From assembly GCA_024644865.1 (NCBI GenBank), contig JAHEGZ010000005.1:16271-80270 (forward strand): 64,000 bases of DNA, in the 5' to 3' direction. Source of the DNA: Aurantimicrobium sp. (lineage in GTDB: Bacteria > Actinomycetota > Actinomycetes > Actinomycetales > Microbacteriaceae). The notes beneath the pieces were generated by a model that did not search any database, had not been told where the DNA came from, and saw only the letters and a program-made list of their open reading frames with translations. Positions 15,624 through 25,655 of the stretch are shown piece by piece. Position 1 is the first letter of the stretch. Each line of letters starts with the position of its first letter. The position numbers and the translations under genes were made by a program.

Positions 15624-18524
15624 ATGTCCGAGCAGTTTGTCGACCGTCACATTGGAACCGACCGAGCAGCGCAGTCACGCATGCTCTCCGAAATCGGTTT
15701 CGACTCCATTGAGCACCTCATCGAGGCAGCAATTCCGGAGTCAATTCAGGTTGACAAGCTTCGCGCGCCCGGATCGGGGCTGCTGCCTGACCCCGTGTCT
15801 GAGCGTGATGCACTTGCTGAGCTCAAGCACCTGGCCAGCAATAACACCGTTCGCCGTTCGTTCATCGGTCAGGGCTACTACGACACCGTCACTCCGGCGG
15901 TGATCAAGCGCAACGTGCTCGAGAACCCCAGCTGGTACACGGCATACACGCCCTACCAGCCCGAGATTTCGCAGGGTCGTCTCGAAGCTCTCATCAACTT
16001 CCAGACGATGGTCACCGACCTGACGGGGCTCGACATCGCCAACGCCTCCATGCTCGACGAGGGAACCGCCGCGGTCGAGGCCATGCTCCTGGCTCGCCGT
16101 GCGTCGAAGTCTGAGTCGAACGTTTTCACGGTCGACAAGGATGCCCTGCCCCAGACCCTCTCGTTGCTCATCGGTCGCGCCGAACCCCTCGGCATCGAGA
16201 TTCGCGTGGCAGACCTACTGGCCGGAGACGATCCCGAGGGCTTCGGTGTTCTCGTTCAGTACCCGGGAGCGTCCGGACGGGTCTGGAACCCCACGTGGGC
16301 GATCGAACGCGCTAAAGCCGCCGGTGCCATTGTCATCGTGATGGCTGACCTGCTCGCTCTGACACTCCTCAAGTCGCCTGCTGAACTCGGTGCCGACATT
16401 GCTGCCGGAACCACCCAGCGCTTTGGTGTTCCGCTCGGTTTTGGAGGCCCGCACGCTGGGTACCTCGCCGTGCGCGCTGGTCTTGAACGCAGCATGCCCG
16501 GTCGCCTGGTTGGTGTCTCGAAAGACGCGAACGGTGAGCTGGCTTACCGTCTGACCCTGCAAGCCCGTGAGCAGCACATCCGTCGTGAAAAGGCGACCTC
16601 GAACATTTGTACCGCCCAGGTGCTGTTGGCTGTCATGGCCGGAATGTACGCCGTGTATCACGGCCCAACGGGCCTTCGCGATATCGCTCGCGACGTTCAC
16701 GCCAAGGCAACGGCGCTCGCCGCATTGCTGGCCACTGTTGGGCAGCCGGTCGTTCACGACCGCTACTTTGACACTCTGCACCTGCACGTTCCCGGCCGTG
16801 CAGGCACGATCGGCGAAGAAGCTCGCGACCAGGGCTTCCTGCTCAACGTCATCGACGACAATAATCTGACTATCTCAGTGGATGAGACCACGACCGAGGC
16901 TGAGGTCGAGGCCTTGGGCCGACTCTTCGGCGCGACGGGTGCATTCGTTGAAGCGCCGAATGTCATTGCTGACGACCTCAAGCGCACGAGCGAATTCTTG
17001 ACGCACCCGGTGTTCAACACCCACCACTCCGAGACCAGCATGATGCGCTACCTCAAGCGCTTGGCTGACTACGACTACGCGCTCGACCGGGGCATGATTC
17101 CGCTGGGTTCGTGCACCATGAAGCTCAACGCGGCCACGGAAATGGAGGCCGTCACCTGGGCCGAGTTCTCGGGCATCCACCCCTTCGCCCCGAGCGCCGA
17201 CGTGGCGGGTTATCTCGAGCTCATTCGTCAGCTCGAGACATGGCTCATCGATGTCACCGGATACGACACCATTTCACTTCAGCCCAACGCGGGCAGCCAG
17301 GGTGAGCTCGCGGGTCTTTTGGCCATCCGTGGATTCCACCTCGCCAACGGTGACACGCAGCGCACCGTCTGTCTGATTCCCTCGAGCGCTCACGGCACGA
17401 ATGCGGCAAGTGCCGTTCTTGCCGGAATGAGCGTGGTTGTCGTCGCCTGTGACGACAACGGAAACGTTGACATCTCCGACCTTCGGTCCAAGATTGCCGA
17501 GCAGGGCGACCGACTTGCCGCACTGATGATCACCTACCCGTCGACCCACGGTGTCTATGAGCACGACGTTCTCGACATCACTAAAGCCGTTCACGACGCT
17601 GGTGGCCAGGTCTACGTAGACGGCGCAAACATGAACGCGATGACCGGATTCGCCCGTTACGGTGACCTCGGGGGCGATGTCTCGCACCTCAACCTGCACA
17701 AGACGTTCTGCATTCCACACGGTGGTGGCGGCCCGGGCGTAGGCCCCGTCGCAGCAAAGGCGCACCTTGCCCCCTTCCTGCCGAGCCACCCCTTTGCCCA
17801 AAGCCGCAAACACGTTTTGGTCGCCGGTGACGAGGTTACGCGCGTGGCCCACAACGGCACGCAGATATCTGCAGCGCCCTATGGCAGCCCGAGCATCCTG
17901 CCAATCTCGTGGGCCTACGTGCGCATGATGGGTGAAGATGGAATTCGCCGCGCCACTGCTTCGGCTGTGCTCGCCGCCAACTACATCGCGCGACGTTTGA
18001 GCAACCACTATCCGGTTCTCTACACCGGAGACAATGGCCTCGTCGCCCACGAGTGCATTCTCGACCTTCGCCCACTCACTGCCGCGACGGGCGTGAGCGT
18101 GGATGACGTTGCCAAGCGCCTGGTTGACTTCGGCTTCCACGCGCCGACGATGAGCTTCCCGGTTGCCGGCACGCTCATGGTCGAGCCCACCGAAAGTGAA
18201 GACCTTGCCGAGCTCGACCGCTTCATCGATGCGATGATCGCCATCCGCGGTGAGGCTGATGCAGTTGCCGCAGGGCAGTGGCCGGCCGACAATAACCCAC
18301 TTGTCAACGCTCCGCACACAGCGGCAGACCTCGCGGGAGAGTGGAACCGACCCTACTCGCGTGAACTCGGTGTCTATCCGTTCGCGCAGGGCGGGTCGAG
18401 CCAACTGACGACTGAGCGTGTTCGCGGAAAGTACTGGCCGCCCGTGCGTCGTATCGACAACGCGTTCGGTGACCGCAACCTGGTGTGTTCCTGCCCGTCG
18501 CCCGAGGCGTTTGAGTCGCACTAG
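15624..18524 (+). CDS. gcvP: glycine dehydrogenase (decarboxylating), P-protein
   Basis: 966 residues, the long single-chain form with an N-terminal half (inactive PLP-fold repeat) and a C-terminal half carrying the PLP lysine, Lys693, in [17 protein letters not shown]. Other marks are the N-terminal [31 protein letters not shown] and the C-terminal EWNRPYSRE. It decarboxylates glycine and loads the remaining methylamine on GcvH. Start ATG at 15624 has GAAGGAACGC upstream. It ends before a bidirectional-looking hairpin shared with the convergent lipoprotein gene. Confidence 0.96.
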   Translation: MSEQFVDRHIGTDRAAQSRMLSEIGFDSIEHLIEAAIPESIQVDKLRAPGSGLLPDPVSERDALAELKHLASNNTVRRSFIGQGYYDTVTPAVIKRNVLENPSWYTAYTPYQPEISQGRLEALINFQTMVTDLTGLDIANASMLDEGTAAVEAMLLARRASKSESNVFTVDKDALPQTLSLLIGRAEPLGIEIRVADLLAGDDPEGFGVLVQYPGASGRVWNPTWAIERAKAAGAIVIVMADLLALTLLKSPAELGADIAAGTTQRFGVPLGFGGPHAGYLAVRAGLERSMPGRLVGVSKDANGELAYRLTLQAREQHIRREKATSNICTAQVLLAVMAGMYAVYHGPTGLRDIARDVHAKATALAALLATVGQPVVHDRYFDTLHLHVPGRAGTIGEEARDQGFLLNVIDDNNLTISVDETTTEAEVEALGRLFGATGAFVEAPNVIADDLKRTSEFLTHPVFNTHHSETSMMRYLKRLADYDYALDRGMIPLGSCTMKLNAATEMEAVTWAEFSGIHPFAPSADVAGYLELIRQLETWLIDVTGYDTISLQPNAGSQGELAGLLAIRGFHLANGDTQRTVCLIPSSAHGTNAASAVLAGMSVVVVACDDNGNVDISDLRSKIAEQGDRLAALMITYPSTHGVYEHDVLDITKAVHDAGGQVYVDGANMNAMTGFARYGDLGGDVSHLNLHKTFCIPHGGGGPGVGPVAAKAHLAPFLPSHPFAQSRKHVLVAGDEVTRVAHNGTQISAAPYGSPSILPISWAYVRMMGEDGIRRATASAVLAANYIARRLSNHYPVLYTGDNGLVAHECILDLRPLTAATGVSVDDVAKRLVDFGFHAPTMSFPVAGTLMVEPTESEDLAELDRFIDAMIAIRGEADAVAAGQWPADNNPLVNAPHTAADLAGEWNRPYSRELGVYPFAQGGSSQLTTERVRGKYWPPVRRIDNAFGDRNLVCSCPSPEAFESH

Positions 18525-18540
18525 CGGCGGCGAAAAAAAG

Positions 18541-18577
18541 AGCCGGTTATCGCGCCCCCAACACGCGACAACCGGCT
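18541..18577 (-). terminator. intrinsic terminator in the gap between gcvP and the lipoprotein gene
   Basis: AGCCGGTTATCGCG (18541-18554) pairs with CGCGACAACCGGCT (18564-18577), with one mismatch. On the minus strand the hairpin is followed by CTTTTTTTC, a proper U-run, so it should end transcription of the lipoprotein gene. On the plus strand it may still stop gcvP read-through. The remaining gap to 18733 holds further small hairpins at 18587-18602, 18657-18668 and 18718-18731 and no gene. Confidence 0.7.
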
Positions 18578-18733
18578 GTTCGCCTGGTGACTTTTCAGTC
18601 ACACATGCGACATATTTGGAACGCTACTAGAGCAAAAAGAGCGGTTCGGCGTGATTGGGGGATTTCCCCACTTTTGCGCCGTGAGCCATCCCTCTTTCCA
18701 CTAGCGATGAATGCCGTGCGGAGAAATCCGCCT

Positions 18734-19306
18734 TTAGTTGGCGGCGGGGGTAGCCGGAGGCGCGGGCGTCGCGGTGGTCAACTTTTCTTTGGCCACGTCA
18801 TTGACGCCGTAGTTATTGATCGTCGCCTGGGTCGGTCCGCCGGCTTCAACTCCCTTGAGCAGGGTGCCGTTGACGCGATTGTCGAGCACCTGAACGGTAA
18901 GGATGGCCTTCGACGAAGTCACCGTGAATCCGCTGTTGGCGTATTCGTAGGTCGCGCCCTTGAAGATGTCGCTGGCGAGCAGCTTGGGGATGGCCAGCAA
19001 GAAGATCGTGCTGGGGGAGCTGAACTGTGACGGGCCGTTGACGGCGAGGTCGAACAGTGCGACTTGCTTGCCGGAAGGGGCGGACGGGTCGTAGACCAAA
19101 CCGAACTGCTTTGTGCCGAGCGTGATCTGCTCTGTTCCGCCGGCCTTGCTGAAATCAGCTGTTGATGTCTGAACAACGGTCGTCAGAGCAGCTTTTGCGG
19201 CGTCGCCGTGGAGGGTCTTGGCTGTGCTGAGGTCGGTGGCGCATCCGGACAGCGCGAGGGCGCCAACAATCATGAGGGCGACCAACGAAACGAAACGCTT
19301 GAACAT
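18734..19306 (-). CDS. predicted lipoprotein of unknown function
   Basis: 190 residues. A type II signal peptide with a hydrophobic core and the lipobox LSGC (Cys at about 22) marks it as a membrane-anchored extracytoplasmic lipoprotein. The mature part is rich in Thr, Ser and Ala, with alternating strands and no recognisable catalytic motif, and ends in a Pro/Ala-rich tail (TPAPPATPAAN). The layout could suit a small cell-envelope or LppX/LprG-unrelated carrier, but no family was recognised. It is transcribed alone, toward gcvP. Confidence 0.7.
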   Translation of the reverse strand: MFKRFVSLVALMIVGALALSGCATDLSTAKTLHGDAAKAALTTVVQTSTADFSKAGGTEQITLGTKQFGLVYDPSAPSGKQVALFDLAVNGPSQFSSPSTIFLLAIPKLLASDIFKGATYEYANSGFTVTSSKAILTVQVLDNRVNGTLLKGVEAGGPTQATINNYGVNDVAKEKLTTATPAPPATPAAN

Positions 19307-19421
19307 AGTGACCTGTCTATAGGACGAAAAGCTTGCACCAGCCTACCGAGTACAAGCTGTGCCCGAGCTGAGCCTGAGGAGAGCGGGCGGCACTGGCACC
19401 GAGGGGCATGTGGTCTGTGGC

Positions 19422-20213
19422 CTAGGTGCCAGGAAGGAACCCGGGAGCGAGGTGAGCGACGATGGGGTACCCCACGAACGAGACCACATCAAGAATGAAG
19501 TGGGCGATGACCAGTGGCATGACCCGACCCCAACGCTGATAAGCCATGCCGAAAATCACGCCCATGACAGCGTTGCCAAGAAACGGCCCGAATCCTTGAT
19601 ACAGGTGGTAGCTGCCTCGCAGCACAGCACTCGTGCCGATGATCAGCCACGGCTTCCAACCGAGCTCGCGAAGCTTCGTAAAGAGAAAGCCGACGACGAT
19701 GACCTCTTCTTCGAGTGCGGCGCGAAGGGCCACCAGAATCAGGATGGGAATCGTCCACCAATACGTGCCCAGCGCCGTCGGAACAATCTTTACCGTGATG
19801 CCGATTGCGTGGCCGATGAGGTAAAACGCGATGCCGGGGATGCCGATCAAGGCCGTCAAGCCCAAGCCCGTCAGCGAGTCCTTGCCAAAACGCGAGAAGT
19901 CGAGTCCGATTCGTCGGAACGGATTCTGCGTCGGCGACCAGAGAAAATAGAGCGCTAGCGCAACAGGCACGAGCGCCGTCGCGACGCCGAGCAGCTGGTA
20001 GATCAGGTCAAATACCTGCTGCTGGGCGAGTGGCACGTTGATGGTTGCGCTCTGGTCACTGATGGCCGCAGCTGCGAAGAGACGCTGAATTACGGCAACG
20101 ATTGAGTACAGGGCAGAGGCGCCGAGCGAGAGCCCAAGTACCAGCCAGATCTGCATGATGGTGCGCCGGCGGGTTTGGCGGGCATCCCACGAGTGGGGCA
20201 GAGTCTCGGTCAC
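19422..20213 (-). CDS. CPBP-family (Abi/CAAX-protease-like) membrane protein
   Basis: 263 residues with about seven or eight hydrophobic segments. The family motifs appear as ALEEEVIVVGFLFTKLREL, SYHLYQGFGPFLGNAVMGV and VIAHFILDVVSF. In classical CPBP proteases the first motif is EExxxR; here the arginine position is valine, while both glutamates and the two histidine motifs are kept. This variant looks typical of actinobacterial members, which are uncharacterised. It may be an intramembrane metalloprotease or a bacteriocin-related protein. GTG start at 20213 has a leaderless-type -10 directly upstream. Confidence 0.8.
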   Translation of the reverse strand: MTETLPHSWDARQTRRRTIMQIWLVLGLSLGASALYSIVAVIQRLFAAAAISDQSATINVPLAQQQVFDLIYQLLGVATALVPVALALYFLWSPTQNPFRRIGLDFSRFGKDSLTGLGLTALIGIPGIAFYLIGHAIGITVKIVPTALGTYWWTIPILILVALRAALEEEVIVVGFLFTKLRELGWKPWLIIGTSAVLRGSYHLYQGFGPFLGNAVMGVIFGMAYQRWGRVMPLVIAHFILDVVSFVGYPIVAHLAPGFLPGT

Positions 20214-20225
20214 CTACCCAGACTA
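20214..20225 (-). promoter_or_regulatory. leaderless-type -10 element for the CPBP gene
   Basis: On the minus strand TAGTCT (20225-20220) is followed by 6 nt and then GTG at 20213. The transcript should begin at the start codon. Confidence 0.5.
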
Positions 20226-20283
20226 GGAGCCGAAAACCGGATAGACCTGAAAGCCAGCCGATTATTACAACTGCATAAACTCC

Positions 20284-20312
20284 TGCACAGAGCTGAACTC
20301 CGGGTCTAGGGT
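20284..20312 (+). promoter_or_regulatory. candidate promoter of the oligopeptide transporter operon
   Basis: TGCACA (20284-20289) and TAGGGT (20307-20312) are separated by 17 bp and lie about 60 nt before the substrate-binding protein start. The -35 is a weak match, the spacing is ideal. Confidence 0.35.
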
Positions 20313-20370
20313 GAAGTTACGCACGCCGTCGTGGACCCTCATGTCGGCATCACACTCACTTGGAGGCATT

Positions 20371-21963
20371 GTGCGAAATGTAAAGATTGGCGCCGCGCTT
20401 GTTGCCGTTGCAGCAACTGTGGCCCTCACACTCACCGGATGTGCCGGTGGCGGTGGAAATGACAACATCATCACCACCAACGGCAGCGAGCCGCAGAATC
20501 CGCTCGTGACGACAAACACCAACGAAACTGGTGGCGGTCTGATCCTCGACTCGATCTACGCGGGTCTTGTTTACTACGACGCCAAGGGCGCTCCTGTAAA
20601 TGACATGGCCGAGTCGATCACCTCGACGGACAACATCAACTGGGACATCAAAATCAAGAGCGGTTGGAAGTTCACCAATGGCGAGGAAGTCACTGCAGAC
20701 TCCTACGTCAACGCGTGGCAGTACGGCGCTCTGCTCGACAACGCCCAGCTGAACAGCTACTACTTCGACATCATCGAGGGTTTCTCGTACGACAAGAGCA
20801 CCCCGCTTACTGGTCTCACGGTGGTCAGCCCCACCGAGTTCACCGTGAAGCTTGCCGCTCCTCAGTCGGATTTCCCGCTGCGTCTCGGTTACTCGGGCTT
20901 CTACCCGCTGCCCAAGGCATTCTTCGATGACCCCAAGTCATTCGGTGAAAACCCCATCGGAAACGGTCCATACATGCTTGCCGAAAAGGGAGCGTGGAAG
21001 CACAACGTCGACATCAACCTGGTCAAGAACCCTGACTACCCTGGTGCGCGCAAGCCACTCAACGGTGGTCTCGACATTGTCTTCTACGCCACCCTTGAGG
21101 CGGCTTACGCAGACTTGCAGGCCGACAACCTTGACGTTCTGGCGGGAATCCCCGACTCGGCACTCAAGACCTACAAGCAGGATCTCGGTGACCGTGCCGT
21201 TCAGCAGGGTGCCGCCGTGTTCCAGTCCTTCACCATTCCGGAGCGCCTTGCTCACTTCTCGGGTGACGAAGGAAACCTGCGTCGTCAGGCTATTTCAATG
21301 TCGATCAACCGACCCGAGCTGATTCAGGCGATCTTCAACGGCACGCGCCAGCCCGCCAAGGACTTCACCTCGCCGGTTATTGCGGGATGGAGCCCGGACA
21401 TTCCTGGTTCCGATGTTCTGACCTTTAATGCAGCTAAGGCGAAGGAACTCTGGGCTCAGGCCAACAAGATCTCCCCGTGGAGTGGTTCGTTCCAGATTGC
21501 CTACAACGCAGACGGTGGACACCAGGGCTGGGTTGATGCGGTTACCAACCAGATCAAGAACACGCTAGGCATTGACGCCTCGGGTGCTCCGTACCCGACG
21601 TTTGGTGAATTCCGCACGGCTGTCACGGATAAGACCATCGCGACAGCGTTCCGAACGGGTTGGCAGGCCGACTACCCGGCTCTGGCTAACTTCCTCGAGC
21701 CGATCTACCAGACCGGTGCAGGCGCCAACGATGGTCAGTACTCCAACGCTGACGTCGACGCCCTGTTCCTGAAGGGTAACTCGGCTAAGTCGCTGGATGA
21801 AGCAAATAAGTTCTTCCAGCAAGCACAGGAGATTCTGTTCAAGGAACTTCCTGCAGTTCCCATGTGGTACGGAATCACCGACGGTGGATTCAGCACGAAG
21901 GTCTCGAACGTGGCTTTCGGGTGGAACGGCGTGCCAATCCTCTACAACGTGGTGAAGAAATAG
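20371..21963 (+). CDS. oligopeptide ABC transporter substrate-binding lipoprotein
   Basis: 530 residues. A lipoprotein signal peptide with lipobox LTGC (Cys at about 24) leads into a family-5 solute-binding protein: EPQNPLVTTNTNETGGG, YDAKGAPVNDMAESI, WKFTNGEEVTADSYVNAW and later GNGPYMLAEKGAW. It captures peptides outside the membrane and delivers them to the permeases that follow. GTG at 20371 is chosen because GGAGG is 6 nt upstream and the signal peptide then starts normally; the open frame extends 20 codons farther without such a signal. First gene of a five-function importer operon. Confidence 0.92.
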   Translation: MRNVKIGAALVAVAATVALTLTGCAGGGGNDNIITTNGSEPQNPLVTTNTNETGGGLILDSIYAGLVYYDAKGAPVNDMAESITSTDNINWDIKIKSGWKFTNGEEVTADSYVNAWQYGALLDNAQLNSYYFDIIEGFSYDKSTPLTGLTVVSPTEFTVKLAAPQSDFPLRLGYSGFYPLPKAFFDDPKSFGENPIGNGPYMLAEKGAWKHNVDINLVKNPDYPGARKPLNGGLDIVFYATLEAAYADLQADNLDVLAGIPDSALKTYKQDLGDRAVQQGAAVFQSFTIPERLAHFSGDEGNLRRQAISMSINRPELIQAIFNGTRQPAKDFTSPVIAGWSPDIPGSDVLTFNAAKAKELWAQANKISPWSGSFQIAYNADGGHQGWVDAVTNQIKNTLGIDASGAPYPTFGEFRTAVTDKTIATAFRTGWQADYPALANFLEPIYQTGAGANDGQYSNADVDALFLKGNSAKSLDEANKFFQQAQEILFKELPAVPMWYGITDGGFSTKVSNVAFGWNGVPILYNVVKK

Positions 21964-21985
21964 TTCTGTAGAGCAAACGCACAGC

Positions 21986-22023
21986 AAGTGGGGCGGTAAC
22001 CCTCAGCGGTTATCGCCCCACTT
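21986..22023 (+). terminator. long hairpin between substrate-binding protein and permease genes
   Basis: AAGTGGGGCGGTAACC (21986-22001) pairs with GGTTATCGCCCCACTT (22008-22023) over 16 bp with one G-U pair and a 6-nt loop. Only a weak U-run follows. In such operons hairpins of this type often reduce downstream transcription or stabilise the binding-protein mRNA, giving more binding protein than permease. Confidence 0.7.
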
Positions 22024-22040
22024 GTTCTAAGGTCATCCAT

Positions 22041-22970
22041 ATGTTCGGTTACATACTGCGAAGAGTGCTGCAGGCGATTCCTGTTTTCTTGGGAACGACC
22101 CTGCTCATTTACTTCATGGTTTTTGCCATGCCGGGCGACCCCATCGTCGCCTTGTTTGGTGACAAGGGAGTGAATCCCGCGGTCGCCGACCAACTTCGAC
22201 ACCAGTATCACCTCGATCAGCCGTTCATCGTTCAGTACCTCATTTACATCGGCGGTCTGTTCGTCGGCGACTTTGGCACCTCATTCTCGGGTCAGCCGGT
22301 GGCGAACATCTTGGCTCAAACTTTTCCGGTCACCATTCGCCTGGCCATGCTCTCGCTTCTGTTTGAGATGATCGTTGGAATAGGTATCGGACTCGTCTCG
22401 GGACTTCGAAAAGGCAAGTGGTTTGATAACTCTGCTCTGGTGATGAGCCTCATCTTCATTTCGCTCCCCATCTTTGTTATCGCTTTCGTTTTTCAATTCT
22501 TTTTTGCCATCAAGCTCGGCTGGGCTCGGCCAACGGTGAGTGGAGCCGCAAACTGGGGCGAGTTGATACTTCCGGCAATCGTGTTGGCAACCGTGAGCAT
22601 CGCCTACATCATCCGCCTCACCAGGGCATCGGTCATCGATACTGCAGATCAAGACTTCGTGCGAACCGCCTACAGCAAGGGGCTCTCGCGCGGTCGAGTC
22701 GTTCGGGTGCACATTCTGCGCAACTCGCTGATTCCTGTCGTCACATTCTTGGCCGTGGACTTCGGAGTTCTCCTTGTGGGCGCCACGGTCACCGAGGGAA
22801 TCTTCAACGTGCCCGGCGTTGGCCGCACCCTCTACCAAGCCATTATTCGAGGCGAGGGTCCCACGGTGGTCTCATTTGTGACCGTGATGGTCTTGATTTA
22901 CCTAGTCGTTAACCTTCTGACCGACCTGCTGTACGCAGCCCTTGACCCGAGGATTCGCTATGGCAAATAA
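22041..22970 (+). CDS. oligopeptide ABC transporter permease (DppB/OppB type)
   Basis: 309 residues. Begins with MFGYILRRVLQAIPVFLGTT, the standard start of DppB-like permeases, with six hydrophobic segments and the EAA loop around YSKGLSRGRVVRVHILRNSL that contacts the ATPase. It forms the membrane channel with the next permease. A TAAGGT sits 7 nt before the ATG, so a short or leaderless internal transcript is possible beside read-through from the upstream gene. Confidence 0.92.
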   Translation: MFGYILRRVLQAIPVFLGTTLLIYFMVFAMPGDPIVALFGDKGVNPAVADQLRHQYHLDQPFIVQYLIYIGGLFVGDFGTSFSGQPVANILAQTFPVTIRLAMLSLLFEMIVGIGIGLVSGLRKGKWFDNSALVMSLIFISLPIFVIAFVFQFFFAIKLGWARPTVSGAANWGELILPAIVLATVSIAYIIRLTRASVIDTADQDFVRTAYSKGLSRGRVVRVHILRNSLIPVVTFLAVDFGVLLVGATVTEGIFNVPGVGRTLYQAIIRGEGPTVVSFVTVMVLIYLVVNLLTDLLYAALDPRIRYGK

Positions 22971-23901
22971 GCAAACGCACTTTGTTGCTCCTGAGAATGA
23001 GACGCCGCTCATGGCAGTTGACTCGGTCACTGGCGACTCACAGCCGAGTAACCTCTGGCTTGACGCCTGGCGTGACATGCGTCGGCGCCCCATGTTCTAC
23101 ATCTCGGGCGCACTGATCTTGCTCGTGATTTTTGTGGCCCTGTTCCCGGGAGTCTTCACCGCAGAGCCACCGAACGATAAGTGTTACCTCTCGAACAGTA
23201 ACGCCGGGCCGATGTGGGGTCACCCACTGGGCTTTACAAGGCAGGGCTGTGACATTTTTGCCCGGATTGTCTACGGCACGTCGACATCGTTGACGGTGGG
23301 TATCTTGGTGACAATCTTGACGATGGGCGTTGGCATCGTGCTCGGTGCTATCGCCGGCTTCTACGGTAAGTGGATTGACGCAGTTCTCTCGCGTGTCGGC
23401 GACATCTTCTTCGCCATCCCTTACATCTTGGCCGCAGTTGTCGTCATGTCAGTCTTTTCGCACAACCGAAACGTCGTCGTCATCGCTCTGGCAATCGGTA
23501 TTTTCGCTTGGCCGTCAACAGCACGTGTGTTGCGTGCTGAGATTCTGCGGGTGAAAAATTCTGACTTTGTCATGGCGTCGACGGCCATCGGAGTTAGCCG
23601 ATCACGGATCCTGTGGCGGCACGTGCTTCCGAACTCCATCGCACCAGTGATCGCAATCACGACCATGTCGTTGGCGGGGGCCATCGTTGCAGAAGCAACA
23701 CTCTCTTTCTTGGGTGTGGGTCTTCCCTCGTCGTTCATGTCGTGGGGAAACGATATTTCGCAGGCTCAGTCGGATATCCGCACGAATCCGATGACACTGA
23801 TCTGGCCGTCCCTTGCACTGTCAATCACGGTTCTTGCTTTCATCATGATGGGTGAGGTTATTCGTGAGGCTCTCGACCCGAAGGCGAGGGCATCGCGATG
23901 A
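22960..23901 (+). CDS. oligopeptide ABC transporter permease (DppC/OppC type)
   Basis: 313 residues from ATG at 22960, which overlaps the end of the preceding permease gene by 11 nt and has GAGGA upstream. An N-terminal cytoplasmic stretch, WRDMRRRPMFYISG before the first membrane helix, a periplasmic-type region with PMWGHPLGFTRQGCDIFARI and the EAA loop AIGVSRSRILWRHVLPNS identify a DppC-type subunit. It partners with the preceding permease. Confidence 0.92.
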   Translation: MANKQTHFVAPENETPLMAVDSVTGDSQPSNLWLDAWRDMRRRPMFYISGALILLVIFVALFPGVFTAEPPNDKCYLSNSNAGPMWGHPLGFTRQGCDIFARIVYGTSTSLTVGILVTILTMGVGIVLGAIAGFYGKWIDAVLSRVGDIFFAIPYILAAVVVMSVFSHNRNVVVIALAIGIFAWPSTARVLRAEILRVKNSDFVMASTAIGVSRSRILWRHVLPNSIAPVIAITTMSLAGAIVAEATLSFLGVGLPSSFMSWGNDISQAQSDIRTNPMTLIWPSLALSITVLAFIMMGEVIREALDPKARASR

Positions 23902-25586
23902 GCGAACAGCCGCTCCTGCGGATTACTAACCTTCAAGTGGAGTTCCCCACTCAGGGCGGAGCTGTTCGTGCTGTTGACGGCGTGAACCTCGAGCTCTTTG
24001 CCGGACAAACCCTAGCCATCGTGGGTGAGTCAGGTTCGGGAAAGTCGACCACCGCTCACGCAATTGTTGACTTACTGCCCGGTGCGGGCAAGGTCACCGG
24101 TGGTTCGATTCTTTTCGACGGCCAGGAGCTCGTCGGCGCCACTGCGGCCCAGCTCGAGCACGTGCGCGGCCGACAAATCGGATTCGTTCCTCAAGACCCC
24201 ATGTCGAACCTCAACCCGGTGTGGTCGGTCGGGTTCCAGGTCGAAGAAGCCATTCGAGCCAACGGTGTTGCCACGGGCAAGCAAGAGGTGCGTGAGGCGG
24301 CCATTGACGTTCTGCGCAAGGCCGGCCTCGCCGATGCTGATAGGCGTCTCAAGCAGTTCCCTCACCAATTCTCGGGGGGTATGCGCCAGCGCGTACTCAT
24401 CGGTATTGGCCTGTCGGCCAACCCCAAGCTCCTCATCGCTGACGAACCCACGTCGGCCTTGGATGTGACGGTTCAGCGAACGATTCTCGATCACCTCGAT
24501 GAGCTCACCCGCGAAAAGGGCACCTCGGTCATCCTGATTACCCATGATCTAGGCCTTGCCGCCGAACGCGCGGAACAGCTGGTCGTCATGTACCGCGGAA
24601 AAATCGTTGAATCTGGCCCAAGCCGTGAGATTCTGACGAATCCGCAGCACCCGTACACCAAGCGACTCGTAGCTGCCGCGCCGTCGCTGGCGTCGCGGCG
24701 ACTGACCGCGGGCCTGAGCGTCTCCAGTGCTGATTCCGAGTTTGACTTGACCGCTGTCGCCAGCAAACGGGCATCGCAAACCACTGTTGGTGAGGTCGCC
24801 ATATCGCTGGCCGATGTCTCGAAGGTGTACTCCATCAGAGGGTCCGGGTTCAAGTCCACTCCTTTTACGGCAGTCGACTCCGTGAGCTTTGACATCAAGC
24901 GCGGCACAACCATGGCCCTCGTCGGCGAATCGGGGTCGGGCAAGTCCACCGTGGCCAAGATGCTCCTGGGGCTTGAAAAAGTCACCAGCGGTTCGATTGT
25001 CATTGACGGCCAAGACGTGTCTTCCTTGAACGCCAAAGAGCTCTTTGCCCTCCGTGGTCGAATGCAGCCTGTGTTTCAAGACCCCTACGGTTCGCTAGAT
25101 CCTCTGCGCAACATCGCAAATACCATCGCGGAGCCACTCGTAACACACCACGTGGGTACGCGCGCTGAGAGAACGGCTCGGGTGCGCGAACTCCTGGAGC
25201 AAGTTTCACTCCCATGGAGTATCTCGAGTAGATATCCGGGTGAGCTTTCCGGCGGGCAACGTCAACGAGTGGCCATCGCGCGCGCGCTCGCGCTCAAACC
25301 AGACATTGTGGTTCTCGACGAGGCCGTGTCGGCACTCGATGTGCTCGTTCAGGCTCAGATTCTGCAACTCCTGGCCGAACTTCAGTCTGAACTGGAGTTG
25401 ACCTACCTCTTTATTACTCACGACTTGGCTGTCGTTCGAGTGATTGCCGATGAAGTGTGCGTCATGAATAAGGGGCAGATTGTGGAGGCGGGAACCACGT
25501 CGCGCATCTTCGAGAGCCCGACGCAGGAGTATACTCAGAACCTGCTCGACGCTATTCCTGGCGCCAACATCCGCTTAGGTGCCTAA
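23898..25586 (+). CDS. fused oligopeptide ABC transporter ATPase (DppD-DppF type)
   Basis: 562 residues with two complete ABC domains in one chain. Domain 1 has Walker A GESGSGKSTTAHA, signature FSGGMRQRV and Walker B LLIADEPTSALD. Domain 2 has GESGSGKSTVAKM, LSGGQRQRVAIARA and IVVLDEAVSALD. A linker of about 80 residues lies between. It drives peptide uptake by ATP hydrolysis. In the second Walker B the usual EP/EAT is EAV, which should not harm activity. The start ATG overlaps the preceding stop codon (ATGA). Confidence 0.93.
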   Translation: MSEQPLLRITNLQVEFPTQGGAVRAVDGVNLELFAGQTLAIVGESGSGKSTTAHAIVDLLPGAGKVTGGSILFDGQELVGATAAQLEHVRGRQIGFVPQDPMSNLNPVWSVGFQVEEAIRANGVATGKQEVREAAIDVLRKAGLADADRRLKQFPHQFSGGMRQRVLIGIGLSANPKLLIADEPTSALDVTVQRTILDHLDELTREKGTSVILITHDLGLAAERAEQLVVMYRGKIVESGPSREILTNPQHPYTKRLVAAAPSLASRRLTAGLSVSSADSEFDLTAVASKRASQTTVGEVAISLADVSKVYSIRGSGFKSTPFTAVDSVSFDIKRGTTMALVGESGSGKSTVAKMLLGLEKVTSGSIVIDGQDVSSLNAKELFALRGRMQPVFQDPYGSLDPLRNIANTIAEPLVTHHVGTRAERTARVRELLEQVSLPWSISSRYPGELSGGQRQRVAIARALALKPDIVVLDEAVSALDVLVQAQILQLLAELQSELELTYLFITHDLAVVRVIADEVCVMNKGQIVEAGTTSRIFESPTQEYTQNLLDAIPGANIRLGA

Positions 25587-25655
25587 GGGTTTCACTCGTC
25601 GAGTTTTTGTCTGACTAGCGACGGTTCAAAAGGTGAGCCGCCGAGAGGATTTTTC

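Noticed and set aside
17274..18602. Long open frame of 442 codons antisense to gcvP
   Set aside because: It mirrors the codon bias of gcvP, has no ribosome-binding site or recognisable domain, and gcvP is certain.
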